Of a stretch of DNA of 64,000 nt, positions 47,601 through 59,304 are shown piece after piece. Made by a program: the position numbers and the translations under genes. This stretch comes from Chionis minor. Taxonomy: Eukaryota; Chordata; Aves; Charadriiformes; Chionididae. The DNA lies in the NCBI GenBank assembly GCA_013398295.1, contig VZSF01005563.1:121525-185524 (forward strand), written 5' to 3'. The notes under the pieces were generated by a model. It saw only the letters and a list, made by a program, of their open reading frames with translations. It had not been told where the DNA came from and made no database searches. Positions within the stretch are counted from its first letter, which is position 1. The number at the start of each line of letters is the position of its first letter.

Positions 47601-48543
47601 CAGAAAGCCCTATGTACTATAGAAAGTCGTGATGTAGAACAGGTTTTTCAATATCTTTCATATTTCAGAATTTTAATTTATTGAGAAATTCAGCTTGGAA
47701 AAATTGCTATGCATAAATCTTTTATTTACAGTCTTAACTAACATGAAGTCTCAGGCTGTTTTATAGTATAGCTTTTGTAATTGAGGCCTACCTGTGTGAC
47801 AGAACTGGGGTTTTTAACTTGCAAATTAAAGCTCATTTTGTGCAGACTTCTTTGAAGACAGTTGTGTTTTTTAATTTGCCAAAGAACGGGGTTAAGCTGC
47901 ATCAAAATAGCACTGTAACATATCTAGGCATAAGTTAATACTATTTAGCTGACTTTTCTGTGAATTTATTAAATTAATACAATTTTTCTTTTGTAAATAA
48001 TTATTTTGCAAGTGCCATATTTATAGTAATCTATTTATAGGCAACAAGTATTTTTGTCAGTGAAAAATAGAACGAATAATTTAGGGTATGAGTTGCATGG
48101 AAATAACATGATAAAGTATGTATTTTGAATAAGTCCCTTAGAGTTAATGCTAGCTGCTTGTTGTTTTTTGTTTGTTTTTTTTTAATAGTTTATCTGACTC
48201 GAGAAAAAGGACTCGTACAGGAAGAACTTGGCCTGCTGCAATTCCACATTTGAGAAGAAGAGGTCGCTTTCCAAGAAAAGCACTCCAGACTCAAAATTCA
48301 GAAATTGTAAAAGATGATGAGAGCAAGGAAGATTACCAGTATGATGAACTCAATACAGAGATACTTAACAACTTAGCAGATCAGGAGTTACAGCTCAATC
48401 ATCTAAAGAACTCGATTACTAGTTATTTTGGTGCAGCAGGTAGAATAGCTTGTGGGGAGAAATACCGTGTTTTGGCTCGTCGGGTGACACTTGATGGAAA
48501 GGTGCAGTATCTTGTGGAATGGGAAGGAGCAACTGCATCCTGA
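23652..48543 (+). CDS. MTF2: MTF2, Polycomb-like protein 2 (PRC2 accessory factor), 15 coding exons
   Basis: Nuclear chromatin protein that joins PRC2 through SUZ12, reads H3K36me3 and binds unmethylated CpG DNA. Joined exons: 23652-23656, 35158-35356, 35504-35585, 37091-37186, 37534-37634, 37972-38120, 39326-39421, 40492-40560, 41407-41530, 44136-44203, 44586-44756, 45472-45580, 45735-45793, 45908-46012, 48189-48543. The total is 1788 nt (595 residues plus stop), in phase at every junction; human MTF2 is 593 residues as recalled. Domains: Tudor about 44-101 with aromatic cage candidates W56, Y62 and F80; PHD1 about 103-157 with C105, C108, C122, C125, H130, C133, C151 and C154; PHD2 about 202-255; extended winged helix about 256-365 with the DNA-contacting lysines K338-K339; C-terminal chromo-like SUZ12-binding domain about 535-595. 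The ATGAG exon 1 was chosen because it restores MRDST at a strong GTGAGG donor. Its start context is weak (C at -3). Intron 3 is GC-AG. Confidence 0.96.
26590..27125 (-). mobile_element. CR1 LINE fragment, minus orientation
   Basis: On the minus strand it reads towards a CR1 3' end (the region with gtggtctccatcactgcaggc, then caggtctcccctc and a degenerate tail). It is a 5'-truncated piece of reverse transcriptase ORF and 3' UTR, non-functional. Positions 26688-26954 are identical to the reverse complement of 28768-29034 in the second CR1. Confidence 0.8.
27826..29125 (+). mobile_element. CR1 LINE, plus orientation, broken by a nested CR1
   Basis: Translated fragments match the CR1 reverse transcriptase: [18 protein letters not shown] at about 27840-27910, then, after an interruption, the segment around gacaagacttgtagatgaggg (about 28330-28400). 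Further 3' parts follow to an ending close to gaattattctattg at about 29105-29122. It has several internal deletions and stops, so it is an old dead copy. Confidence 0.75.
27936..28242 (+). mobile_element. Nested CR1 3' fragment
   Basis: Encodes the CR1 ORF2 C-terminal signature [20 protein letters not shown] and [15 protein letters not shown], followed by the 3' UTR and the tail gattctatga. It lies inside the reverse transcriptase sequence of an older CR1, so it inserted later. The 5' boundary is approximate. Confidence 0.75.
35158..35356 (+). CDS. MTF2: MTF2 exon 2, residues 2-68 (start of Tudor domain)
   Basis: The acceptor is ctttag and the donor is AAG|gtaaac. It encodes a basic leader followed by [20 protein letters not shown], the first Tudor strands, which hold W56 and Y62 of the presumed methyl-lysine cage. 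Confidence 0.96.
35504..35585 (+). CDS. MTF2: MTF2 exon 3, residues 69-96 (end of Tudor domain), GC donor
   Basis: Follows a short 147-base intron ending tttcag. It encodes [20 protein letters not shown], including F80. The exon ends ACAG|GCAAGA: a GC donor in the consensus form, and the only cut that keeps frame with exon 4. Confidence 0.95.
37091..37186 (+). CDS. MTF2: MTF2 exon 4, residues 96-128 (first half of PHD1)
   Basis: Acceptor tgtctag, donor CAAG|gtaact. It carries C105, C108, C122 and C125, the first four zinc ligands of the Cys4-His-Cys3 finger. Confidence 0.96.
37534..37634 (+). CDS. MTF2: MTF2 exon 5, residues 128-161 (second half of PHD1)
   Basis: Acceptor atacag, donor AAAG|gtctgt. 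GYHQLC supplies H130 and C133, and WLCRQC supplies C151 and C154. Confidence 0.96.
37972..38120 (+). CDS. MTF2: MTF2 exon 6, residues 162-211 (linker and start of PHD2)
   Basis: Acceptor tgcccag, donor GAGA|gtaagt. It encodes the linker with [10 protein letters not shown] and the first PHD2 cysteines in CYCYCGGPG. Confidence 0.96.
39326..39421 (+). CDS. MTF2: MTF2 exon 7, residues 211-243 (PHD2 core)
   Basis: The acceptor ttggtgaag has a weak purine-rich end, but a T-rich tract lies just upstream and the frame is exact. It encodes [20 protein letters not shown], the central zinc ligands of PHD2. Donor ACAG|gtaaga. Confidence 0.95.
40492..40560 (+). CDS. MTF2: MTF2 exon 8, residues 243-266 (end of PHD2)
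   Basis: Acceptor attttta g, donor GATG|gtaagt. [20 protein letters not shown] carries the last two PHD2 cysteines, C249 and C252. Confidence 0.95.
41407..41530 (+). CDS. MTF2: MTF2 exon 9, residues 266-307 (start of winged helix)
   Basis: Acceptor ttctag, donor GGTGAG|gtaagt. It encodes the extended homologous region from [20 protein letters not shown] to NWDRLHPGE. Confidence 0.96.
44136..44203 (+). CDS. MTF2: MTF2 exon 10, residues 308-330
   Basis: Acceptor ttcacag, donor ACCAT|gtaagt. It encodes [20 protein letters not shown], the helix of the winged-helix fold that leads into the DNA-binding loop. Confidence 0.96.
44586..44756 (+). CDS. MTF2: MTF2 exon 11, residues 330-387 (DNA-contact loop)
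   Basis: Acceptor catctag, donor GTGAG|gtaaaa. [20 protein letters not shown] contains K338 and K339, the residues reported to contact unmethylated CpG in mammalian MTF2. They are intact here. Confidence 0.96.
45472..45580 (+). CDS. MTF2: MTF2 exon 12, residues 387-423
   Basis: Acceptor tcttctag, donor CTCTG|gtaagg. It encodes a lysine-rich linker with [17 protein letters not shown], resembling an AT-hook-like basic patch. Confidence 0.94.
45735..45793 (+). CDS. MTF2: MTF2 exon 13, residues 424-443
   Basis: Acceptor tccttag, donor GTTGG|gtaaat. It is an acidic, proline-containing linker ([19 protein letters not shown]) that differs from the human protein more than its neighbours. Phase supports it. 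Confidence 0.9.
45908..46012 (+). CDS. MTF2: MTF2 exon 14, residues 443-478
   Basis: Acceptor atatcag, donor TATAG|gtaatt. It is a serine/threonine-rich linker ending [10 protein letters not shown], like the mammalian protein. Confidence 0.94.
48189..48543 (+). CDS. MTF2: MTF2 exon 15, residues 478-595 and stop (SUZ12-binding domain)
   Basis: The acceptor is tttaatag after a long T tract. It encodes an arginine-rich segment, then [20 protein letters not shown] and the C-terminal chromo-like domain ending in VEWEGATAS, which binds SUZ12 in PRC2. Stop TGA at 48541-48543. Confidence 0.96.
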
Positions 48544-49980
48544 CTGTAGGACTGAACATTATGTTCACTGCACTGTCATCTGTAAGTACAGTTCATAATG
48601 CAGAGCCACGAGAGAAACGTGTCTTTTAATGTGTTTCTAAAAACAAAACAAAACCAGTTTAGCCTTAACATGTAATTGTTACCATTACAGCTCTTGTGAT
48701 AAAGACTTATCTTTTTAAAATCTGATCTGAAACTTAAATTTTTTAATCTGAACATTATTAGATTGTTTTAGGTTGGGATATTTTGGGTTACAATTGCTTA
48801 AAAATGTGCATGGTGTTTTAAAAAAAGACATTTTCTAGAGAACATTCCATGGATACAGTTATTGTGATTTAGAGAAAATATTATGTAGATAGCACAAATC
48901 TTTGAAAAATTTTGGTTTGTTTTCTTACCCAAATGTTTGCAGAAATGTATTTCTATTTCAATACTTTCTAGATTTCATAAGTGCAGTGTATATAATGCCT
49001 ACTGGAGACTGTAAAATACTGAAGTTTTCTTTCAAACGCAGTGTAAAAAAAAAAAAAAGAAAAAAAGAAAAAATATATTGAGCCTGTAAATTGCTCTGTG
49101 ACCAGACTTCATTGTCGTCTTAATATATTCTTTGTGTGTGTGCGTGTGCGCGTGTGTGTATATACATATGTATATATGCACACACATACTTGTGCGTGTA
49201 TATATATGTGTGATTGTGACCTATGCAATACAAATTATGGGATTGGGCAGCTTCTGAGAATACATCCCATAATTCTTTTTTCAGGAATAGTTGCCAGTAT
49301 TTACACAGCAGCATTTTTTCTCAGGCTTATTGGGTGCTGTTGCTTTCTATGTACTAAGGAAAAGTGTCAAACCAGTGCAGCGTGTTCTGGCAATGGGTAC
49401 AGTCATTGATGTTCATATGCTCTAGGTAATATATTCCATTATTTTCCATGAGAATAACTGTTAAAAAATGCAGGATCTGAACGCTTTGAAATTAGGTCTA
49501 CTAGAAATAACAATTTGAAAGCTATTGTGGCACACTGATTGTAAATTTTGTGTCCCGGTTATAAACTAAGTTGACAGGAGTCACACACAGGATTCCTATG
49601 TATCAGTAGAAACAGTCATATTTTGATAAATGTAGTATGAACAAAGTATATAATTGCACAGGGTCAACAAACAGTTTGTTGCCATTTGAAGTAACATTAC
49701 TGATTTTTATTACAACATTACCTCTTTTGTTTTTGTAAAATGTACCAAGTTTTAAATTGATAAACTTATTTTACTTGTTTTTAAAAAAAAAAAGTCAAAA
49801 AAGTCTCTTGCCAGTATTAGATGTTTTTTTCTTTGTCTGCTACTTTTGAGGGGGTTTCAGCCAAAGAGTAAACAGAAGAATATTTTTACTTTGGTGGTTG
49901 TTCACTGTACTGCATAAGGTTAGTTTTCTTACATGCTTACAGTTTGCCACCAAAATAAAATTATGCAACATTTACACATG
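48544..49980 (+). other. MTF2: MTF2 3' UTR (minimum extent)
   Basis: AT-rich non-coding sequence after the stop codon, with a candidate polyadenylation signal aataaa at 49954-49959. The UTR-like AU-rich sequence continues to about 51100, so a longer form is possible. It contains a TG/TA dinucleotide tract. Confidence 0.55.
49130..49220. repeat. TG/CA and TA mixed dinucleotide tract
   Basis: Alternating gtgtgt, gcgtgt, tatata and cacaca blocks within the MTF2 3' UTR. They include short self-complementary stretches such as tatacatatgtata. Confidence 0.85.
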
Positions 49981-52900
49981 ACAGAGTGGTTTAAAGTGTA
50001 CTGCCTGGGTTAGTACTTATTTATTCCATTACTTGATTATTTGACTTTTTCTGCTCATCTTGAACATCTTAAGAGGTGATTTTTTTAATTTTTTTTTTTT
50101 CCTTCCCTGTCACCTTATAGCCAAAGGAAGCAGAGAAAGCTTTTTATCCTGTGCTTGGTTAATGGCTGGCCGGGTAATATTAGCTTTATAAAAATGCTGA
50201 TTAAAAACTGCCACTTCTGTTTACCTTCACTAAAATGTGTGGTTTTTTTCTCACACCCTCAGCTATTAATTTAATGTTGCCTTGCCTGTAGCTGCAATAT
50301 TTTGATAACACAGCAACTTCATGTTAATTTTTGAATGTTTATATCTTGGGATAATGCAAAATGTAAAGCCTTTGTAACCTTACTCACACCATCTGTATCT
50401 GTCTTTATTGTTTCACTTTATCCAAGTCCTTTAATTCTAACTGAACACCAGCAGTATTTTTCGTAAAGTTTCATTTAAAGATAAATATTGGAATGTACTT
50501 GGGGACTTGTGGGGGAGGGGCGGGGGGGAGAAAATATTTGTCAAACTTAAGCTGTCCATAGACTTAACTGTTGTGAATGTCATTGTTTCATTTTATTACG
50601 GTGGTTGACTTGACTCTGATGTTCAGTTTGTATTTTTGGAATTGCCTTTTTTTTTCTTAGAATTAAAAGACCAACATTAAATGTGTGTATTTTTTGAGAG
50701 AGAAGAATGAGTTTTGATTCTGTATTCTTATGAAGCACATACTTGGTGGCATCCTCCCATCCATTGTTTCTCTATTTCTAGCTTTCCTGTTAACTGTCCT
50801 GGAGACACTTGCTCTGCACATTAGGCACTAACTAGGGTTCCAGCGGTGCTTGAGGGATGCTTTGTTACGAGGTGTTAGGTACTGGAAAATGCTGCAATAG
50901 TGCTGCTGAAGATACAGCTAGAGTAGTAATTAAGCACACCTATAAATGCCTTTCGCTCATTTTATGTGAATTTCATTGTATGTAGTGTAATGTAGTGTCT
51001 AAAAGAAAAATATAAATGTTGCTGTACGTAACTGTTTCATTTTGGAATGACTTGATCATTGTATGTATGCATGTAAATATATGTAATTCAACTTTGTTGT
51101 GGTCACTGATTTAGAACCATTTCTACATGTATCAGATTTAATATTTTTCCATTATATATAATTTGTATTACAGTAGTATTTAGGTAGGTAAAGTCTCTCT
51201 TGAGGCCATTCGAAAAACATAGGCATCACATGAACAAGACAGCAAAGAAATAATGGCACATTACTAGTCAGAATTGTAAAATAATCATTATAGCAAACTA
51301 CTTGTCCAATTGTTCTCAACAAAAACTTCAAGAGGAATTTTGAAAAAACTGTGTTTTTTCTATGCATAACAGGCATTTTGAGTGAGATTACAAAGATTTT
51401 GAAAAAACCTTGGGGTGTTATGTGATATTAAAGTCAATATTTTCATATAGTATGAAGACGTAAATAAACCAAAAAAGGCCTTGAAGGTGAAGACAAGCAA
51501 TTTGTCTAGGGACTGGGGGCAAAGATAAGTGGATAGACATAAAAACAGTCATGTCTTTGGAACACCCTACTAAAGTGATTTTTTTAGTGTTGTATTTTAA
51601 AAGGAAATCGGTGAATTGAGATGGAACATGCCAAGGCTGGAGACAGAGCAAGAGTTGAAACACAGTGACAAGGATGAACTGGACAGGAGCATCAGTCCTG
51701 TGGAGAGGGGAGAGGATGAAGCTTGCAAATTCTATGCAGGTAACACTTCTAGGCTTTACATTGTGTCACTTATAATTCCCTCACATCTGCCCAAATGAAA
51801 AGTGACACTGCAGTTAAGGGTTTGATTTTTCTGGTAATGAAGAAAAGAGTTTGGAATGGCGAGTTATGTTAGGTCAATGCTGAACTTAAGCTGATGGCTA
51901 AACACCCATGTGGAGTGTCACATCTACTGAGATTCCTAGTTTGGTCAGAAAAACAGTAATGTGTGAGGGGGGGGAAAAATCGGAATGGTCAACCTGAAGT
52001 TTGTAGAAAAGTTGAAGGTATAAAGAGAAAGATGGGAAAAGAGACTCCTTGAAGTAGTTGAAGAAAGCTGGAAAGGGAATGATCATCTTTTAGAAAACAG
52101 TGCAGAACAATAGAAAAAAGCAAAAGATGAGTACGAGTAGAAGCTGTGCAGGGTCTGAGAATGAGTTTGGAGTTCAATGCTTTTGCTAGTCTCTTACTCC
52201 TATTGTTCAGCAACAATGAAACAGGAGATTTTTGAATTGTCATGGTGGTTTTTTTATCTGTCTTGCATTTTGAATCCCTTGATGTTCCTCTCGGCTAGCT
52301 CATCACTGCTATTCTTTTAATCAGGTTTTTTCATATTCCAGCACTGATATCCATATACTGTAACATCAACAGTCGTTCTGGTTTTAACTGATAACAAAAT
52401 ATTTTGCCTTGCAGATACTAGTTTTTCAAATACAGCTGTAGCTTATACAGTTATCTTCATATCATCTTTCTTCTAACCTGGTCACTGATACTATTTTACC
52501 AGTGTGTATTTCTTTTTCACTTGTTCTAGTTTATGTTTCCATCTTCTGAATTTGACAATATTCTGTTCTCTTCCCATTATCAGCTATTTTGTGTTTGGTG
52601 TTAATTGACTTCCATGTGGTTCCTAGTCTGCTGTTTACTTAATGTCCAGTTGGGTGGCATTAACTTGCAATCTTGACATCTGTGGTCTTACACTAATAAG
52701 CTCACTTGCTTCAAAACCTTCTTCATAGCAAGAAGTTCATTAATAGTTCCGTCTTGATCTAAATAAAGTTTGTTCTTCTGTAAGCACTATTTCAAAGTAC
52801 TTCATTTGTGCTCTGCTGTTCCCTACTGAATACTTACAAAACTATTGCTGCATTCACTCGTGTCATGATCCAACATGATAGTTGCTACTTTGCTATGTAC

Positions 52901-55900
52901 GTGATTCTGTCATTCATGAACGTTACTACGGTTGCCTTTGTGTTTTTCACCTGGTTGCTCTAACTTGGTATTCATAACTTCACAAATTGGTTGCATGATA
53001 GCAGAGATTAGAAAGCAGGGAGATAAGAAAATTCTAGAGACTATTGACCATGGTTGGAAATTCAAGGAAAAAGAAAAAATGAACAATTAGAAAGGTTTTC
53101 AGGCTGTACGATGTTAAACTATACTTGTAGTGGTAGCAGGAGGAAAAGGTGAGACTGAATATAAGGTAGAGCTAAGAATTGATCAAGATAACAATGCGGA
53201 GTTCCTCGATTAGGGAAAGGGATGCTTTTTGTGCAAAATCCACACTTGGAAGTGTCCTTGCTGACAACCTGACTAGGAAGGCTAACTGGCTTGCTGCAGA
53301 AAAGTGTGTGTATATAAATATATGTAACATATATACTTATGTGTAGAAATACACGTCTGAGTAATACAATGAGAAACAACTTGAATGTATTTAATTAGTG
53401 TGAGTTTATTATTTTTAAGGAAGTCTAAGTGGACTGTGAAATGCTTATTAAAAAGACAGCCTTTGATGGACTAGGAGAAAAACTAAAAAATGAAATAAAA
53501 AAATTGCTGAGTCAATCCTTACCTTCTTTCCTCCCATGCCCTTCTCTGCTCGTGGTAATGAGCCCAGGTATGTGCTCACCTCCCTCACAGTCATTCAGAG
53601 GTAAGTGCTGAAGCCTTAAAATAGGAACTCATCTTTGTCTGACCACTTGGTGCCTGAGCCTGCTTTCGTCTTTCCAGTCTTGTGGTGCCATCTTGTTGGA
53701 GAGAAGCGACTGGGAAGAATGACTTCAGGAGAGGCAGCATAAGTGGATAATGGCTGAAGGGTGCTCAGGGCTTTGGAGGGGCAGTGGTGGGGTCTGGTTC
53801 TACACTTTTCCTGTCCAGAGAATGGAATCAGGAGTCTTCTCATTAACTGTTCGGAACTGATTGATCTGTCAGAAGTTTTTTTTGTATGGACAGTCATGGA
53901 TGTCTTCTGACTTGACTTTGATTTTTATGACTCCCTGAAACCCTCCAGCATGATACAAAAATGACCTTGATTAGATGGTTAATGTCAGGTCCTTATAACA
54001 TTGAAATAAAGATACAGACTACAGATACATGTTTTTAGAACTTTTCTCTTGGCATCTCTAGGCCTTCCTTACACACCTGTATTCCAATTTGGCAGGTAGC
54101 TGATGAAGAGGGAAGAAGGATATCTTGTTTCCAGAAACTTGGTACACGCTAAGGGAAGAAAGGGACTTGTGCCCAAGTCTCATTAACTGCCCTCAACTAT
54201 AGCAATTGATAGCATGAGAGAAGATGATGTAGTTCAGGTGCTTCTGGTGAAACTTAACGGTGTAGGTGTGCTTATTTTTAAATTACTTTATTTTTTTATT
54301 GGTTTATTACTATTTTATTTTTTACCTGTGATAAAAATCAACAGTTACCTTAAGTAAATTGTTAGTTTTGAAAACAAAATTATACAACAGGCATATCTTG
54401 ATCTGCTGTGCAATAACTTACGAATCTGGTGTGTGCTTACCTCTGTACAAGCATTCCTCCAGTGTCAATAGTGAGTTTCTTTGATAGGGTACTACTGGAG
54501 CAGGGGAAAAGCATGGAAAAGGGCTTAAACAAAAGCCATTTCTCAGCAATAACTATGAGTTGTATGTCTCCTGTCTGCACCAAAAGTTGATAAGCTTTAA
54601 AATGAAATAGTCCTAAAGAGAATTGTTCTTTGAAACCAGGGAAGGCACAGGAACTGTTAGTTTTAAAGACATCAGATACAGTTCAATCTACTTAGCTCCG
54701 GGTTGTCCTAAGTAACTGTTGGCAATAATGAGTCTTGAGGACAGATTGCCATGTAAATATTTGTTTTAAAAGTACTGGGGAAGGGGGGGAAAAAAAAGTG
54801 CAATGGCTGTGGCTCGTTGAATGAGGTTTTTAACAAGGCAGTCTTACCACTGTACCACATGGTCCTGGGCTCTGAGACTAGTGCTGCAACCTGACAAACG
54901 AGCAGAGTTGGACAAGGAAGTGCTGCACCGCTGAGTACATGACGTGCAAGGGACTCGTGCCAGTATGAGGTACAAAACTGTTGTGTTGTACAGAGCAAGG
55001 CAGAAGGTGTTATTTCTCACAGCGTGCACTTTGAGAGACCAGCAAAGGGAGTTTTTGCATGCATTTCTAATGTTTTTGTCCAAAATGGCTTTTGACAGTT
55101 TTCACTGTGCGCGTACCTTTTTCAGGTCAAACCACTGTTCCTTCCACAATTGATTGCCCAATCTGGCAACATAATGTCGTACCGTAGTATTTTATGGTAT
55201 CTACTTCATCAACTCAAAGCACAGTACAAAAAGGAAGTTCCTGTTTCATTATTTGAACAATGTGGTTAGCAGGCTTCCGGACAGGTTTCTCAGGAGTCTT
55301 ATGAAATGGTAAACAAGCTCCATTTGTCATGTGTATTGCTTGATTAATCTGAAAAAAAGCCCCAAAATTTTGAGCTTTTAGTTTCAGGATTTTGTGTATT
55401 CTTATGAAAAATGTAACACTATTATATTAATAACTAGTAGTAATTTATTATACTACAATTTAATATTCTGAAATACTACTTTCCTGTTTACCTTCAGTTT
55501 TTTCCTAGGTGTTTAATATGTTGACTAAACCTCATCAGAAATTAAAATAATTGTATTGTGAAATAAATTGTTTCTTTAAGGGAGGAAAATAAAAGAATTA
55601 ATGGAAGCACTCAACAGGTCATCAGATCATGTCAGTTGATGTTTACTGCTGAAAAATAAATATTTTTAATTCTTACCAGTTTCCTGTGACTTATGTACTG
55701 CTGCTAATTGGAAACATGCAAACATGCACAGAAGTTAGAACGACGATACCAAGCTATCTTGATTTAGGCTAGCCTGAGGGTCTTGCTGTCTCTTGCTTTG
55801 AACACAGAACTCTACTACTCTCAGTGGTGGTATTGACATCTACTGTAATTTTACACAAGACTGTACCCACTATTCTTCCTGGAATTCCTCCTGACCTTAC

Positions 55901-56264
55901 TGCCTTGCATAACTGGAAGCTATGCTGTTCTGTGTATGTGTAATAAACTACAGGTGCAATATGGAATATAGGTATTAAGTTGCAAATATTGGGGGGGTGG
56001 AATTAAACGTGCATCTAACAACTTCGAAACTAAATGATCAGAAGTTGGTGTCATTCTGATCTGACATTATGCAAATCTTAAGTCTGTTTGCATTGATAAA
56101 GCTGACTTTGGGTTACAGTGAATAAGACAAGAGTTTGAACGCTGCATGAAGAAGAAATGAAAAAGCTCCATTACTAAAAACAAAGTTCTTGTTAGTTTAG
56201 CATCCTTGATCTTTTGCAGCATGCGTAGGTAAAGCATTCTTTCACTATAAAATGAACACAAACA
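49981..56264. other. Convergent spacer between MTF2 and TMED5 3' ends
   Basis: AT-rich, with several aataaa sequences on the plus strand (for example near 52762, 54004 and 55563). No ORF here resembles a known protein, and I recognise no repeat family. Part of it may be extended 3' UTR of either gene. Confidence 0.55.
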
Positions 56265-59085
56265 CAGGTTTAAACTTCATTTATTGAAAATCTGAATTTT
56301 GCATAATTCAACACTTGCAAGTCTTAAAACACTTTAATTCTGAATAAAAAGTCCATTAAGAAAAAAAATCAGATTTGTAAATTTTATACAATCAAAAGCA
56401 ATCTACTAAATTTTACTCAGCTGCACATTTAAATGTTGAATCCTTCACCTATGATAAACATTCCAGCTGCCACAGTCAAAGCAGTTACCTTTATAGTTAT
56501 TCCCTGTTTCATCTTCTATAATGAACCTTGAAGGGGGAGAAAACACAGGCAGAGCTCTTAGTTGCAAAATAATTTCTTCCACATGAACTCTGCTGACAGT
56601 TGTTATTTTCCTTCTACCCGAGACTGCTCTTTGTAATTGGAGAAACTGCTGCAGTTCAGTCTTGTGTACTTGATCAGAGAAGCCTGATGCATTCGTTAGC
56701 AGCTCAAGTTAATACACCGTACTGTTTTGCCACTGGATGTATAACCACTGTCAAGAGAGGCACAGCAGAGCAGCTGGCGAACCTAATCCCTTGAGGTGCC
56801 CTTGGAAAACTTGGCAGAGCTCATCTGTTGGAGATCCAAGCTGAAATCTAGAATCTAGTAGCTTTGATTTAAGAGGTAGATGTCTTAGTCACAGCTTCAC
56901 AGAGCTGGTTCAGCATTTTGCAGATGGCTTGTAGCGTCACGCTCGTGGTGATGCAAGCGAAGATAGATTTCCTCTTCTAGCAAAAAGGGCAGAGCCCCAA
57001 GAATCTTATTTGTGTGTCCTGAAGGGATCTGATCAAAACCTTGGAAGTTGACTTGGGTGAGTTTTGGCTTATGCCCTGATGTACATATGTGGTGTACTGG
57101 TACTGGGAGATGTACAGGGAAACAGCAGAAAAATACTATTTGCCACTCTAACAGAAAGAATTGATTTTTCCCAGATTTTGTCCTGATCACAGAAATAAGC
57201 TTTCTAACTGCAGGCAGTTCAGAATAGAAAGCATGATGTGGAAAAAGAAGATATGCAGAACCCTAAGGGAAATGATCTTATTTTGGACACGGCTTTGCAG
57301 AAAGAAAATGTAACAGCCTTTGGAGCCCTCTGGAACAAGTTCTGTAGGGAATAATACTTCTGCTTATAAAACCTATTGTCTGAAGGTAAAGCTGAAGTAC
57401 TGTTTCTATCTACTGTAGCCCTTGCTTTGTTTGAACAAAGTGTTTCTTTGACCCTGTTTTATCTCCATAAAATAATTTTTAATCACAGAAAGTCTCAAAG
57501 TTGCAATTCTGCTGTTCATACCCAGATGACCCAACAATAGGCACAACACTAATACATACATATCTTTTTTAAAACACCTTTTTAAAAAGTGTTTTTTAAG
57601 AAAGCGTTTTTTAAAAACACTCTTGTAATGAAATGTAGTTTAACACATTTATACAGGAAATTTCAGTGACTTGGCACATTGTAAAAATTACTAACTTTGA
57701 ACTATTAAAACCAGTTAATTCTCACACACCAGGGGTTTTGGCAAAAATTCTCCATACCCTCACTACACTGTTAAAAGCTACTTCATCTAGAAATTAGAAA
57801 GGATAGCTTTGCCTTAGTTAAGTGATATTACATCTTCAGTTGATCCTAAAATTTGAAGCCTGTACTTATTGCTCATGTAATTCATGCCTAACTCATATAA
57901 ATAGCTAGATATAGAATCACTGCTCATACGAACTGAGTGTATTTACACAGCTAAAAGACTTGTGAGAGTGAGCAAAAAGGGAAAGAATATGTGAACAGCT
58001 TTGGTTTTTCGTGCCTATGTAAGTTACCCTATTAACTGCTACATTAGTCACAGATATAGTAGAGAAAAACTAATAAAAATAAATTGGTAAATAAGAGGGA
58101 TTTTCAGACTACAAAAATCAATGTTTTCATCTACTGTGACACGCCACCCCCTCTTTATTAAAGGGAAAGAATAATAACAGAAATGACTTCTTGAAAATTA
58201 TCTATTACATAAGGTTACATTAACAAAGAGTTCACAAACCATACTTCAAGGTGTGTGTGCATTTTTTTTGTATACCATGTAGTCACTTGTCTCTTGAATC
58301 TCTTGTAACAGCCAAAAGGGAGAATAGGGTATTACATCTACAGGACAGAAAGATTTATGAAAAGGAATTGCACCTATTTTCTCTAATTCTTTTCAACACT
58401 GACTCAATTTCACATTGATGGTGCTTTTTTAAAGTGCTGATGTTAGTTATCTGTATATAAAAAGTTCTCATTTTGTTCTTGCAAACTTAGCCCAGTGTTT
58501 CTCCATAATGCCATACAACAAAAGCTGAGGATTTTTAAAAACACGTAACTTTGAAGATAAATGACAGTTAACTACAGACTACCCCTGTGGGCCCCAATCC
58601 TGTAAACACTTAGGCACATACATAAATTCACTCAATGTTTAACAGCAAATAAACCGATGTTTAAGTTATTTAAAGTTTTATGTGAATGTGAAAAAATGAC
58701 AGTATTAACATTTCTTTGCACATGCACCAAGCATCCTGTGTGCTATGCATAAGTTAGTCATTAACAATCATGAACAAATGCTACAAGTACAAAAAAAAAA
58801 AGTTGTTAGTAGTACTCGCAAAAATGGAAGAGCTCAGGGCAAGGCATTCTTTCTATGTAAAAAACAAAACCGAAAACCAACAACAACAACAAACCCCAAC
58901 AAAACAAGACCATCACCATCAAAAAATAACCACAAAGCCCAACATGAATTGAAAACCTGATGTCTGCTGCCTGTTCAAAAGAATCTGAACGGTCACGTTT
59001 TTCTTTTTTTTCTTTCTTTACTGTGGTAGTTTATTGCTTCCTCTCTCCCCCCACACCTGTTATGTTGTTATGATCATACTGAATA
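56265..59085 (-). other. TMED5: Probable TMED5 3' UTR
   Basis: Begins after the minus-strand stop at 59086-59088. The far end is set by a minus-strand AATAAA at 56280-56285, the best-placed signal before MTF2-side sequence. The exact poly(A) site is unproven and the interval may hold an alternative 3' exon (see findings). Confidence 0.45.
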
Positions 59086-59304
59086 TTAAGTTCTACTTTT
59101 CCTCTTATCTTCAAAGAGACTTTTCAACATGTAAACCTGAACAGCTGATACCACCACCATTACTCCCAAGTTCACCATAGACCAGAAATTCACTCTGTCA
59201 AAGTTGCTTTCTTGTATGTTTCGGTCACGAGCCTCAAATGCTCTCAACAGGGTCTGAATCTGGACACTTTTGCTTAATCTGGCTTTGACGCTGTTGATGG
59301 ATTC
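59086..59304 (-). CDS. TMED5: TMED5 exon 4 (helical stalk, transmembrane helix, tail, stop)
   Basis: Acceptor TACTTATCAG. It encodes 72 residues from [10 protein letters not shown] to FEDKRKSRT, with stop TAA at 59086-59088. The membrane helix and the short basic cytosolic tail are both complete. Confidence 0.96.
   Translation of the reverse strand, partial: ESINSVKARLSKSVQIQTLLRAFEARDRNIQESNFDRVNFWSMVNLGVMVVVSAVQVYMLKSLFEDKRKSRT

Noticed and set aside
58745..58960. 71-codon lysine- and asparagine-rich ORF
   Set aside because: Product of an A-rich stretch in the presumed TMED5 3' UTR region on the opposite strand; low complexity only.
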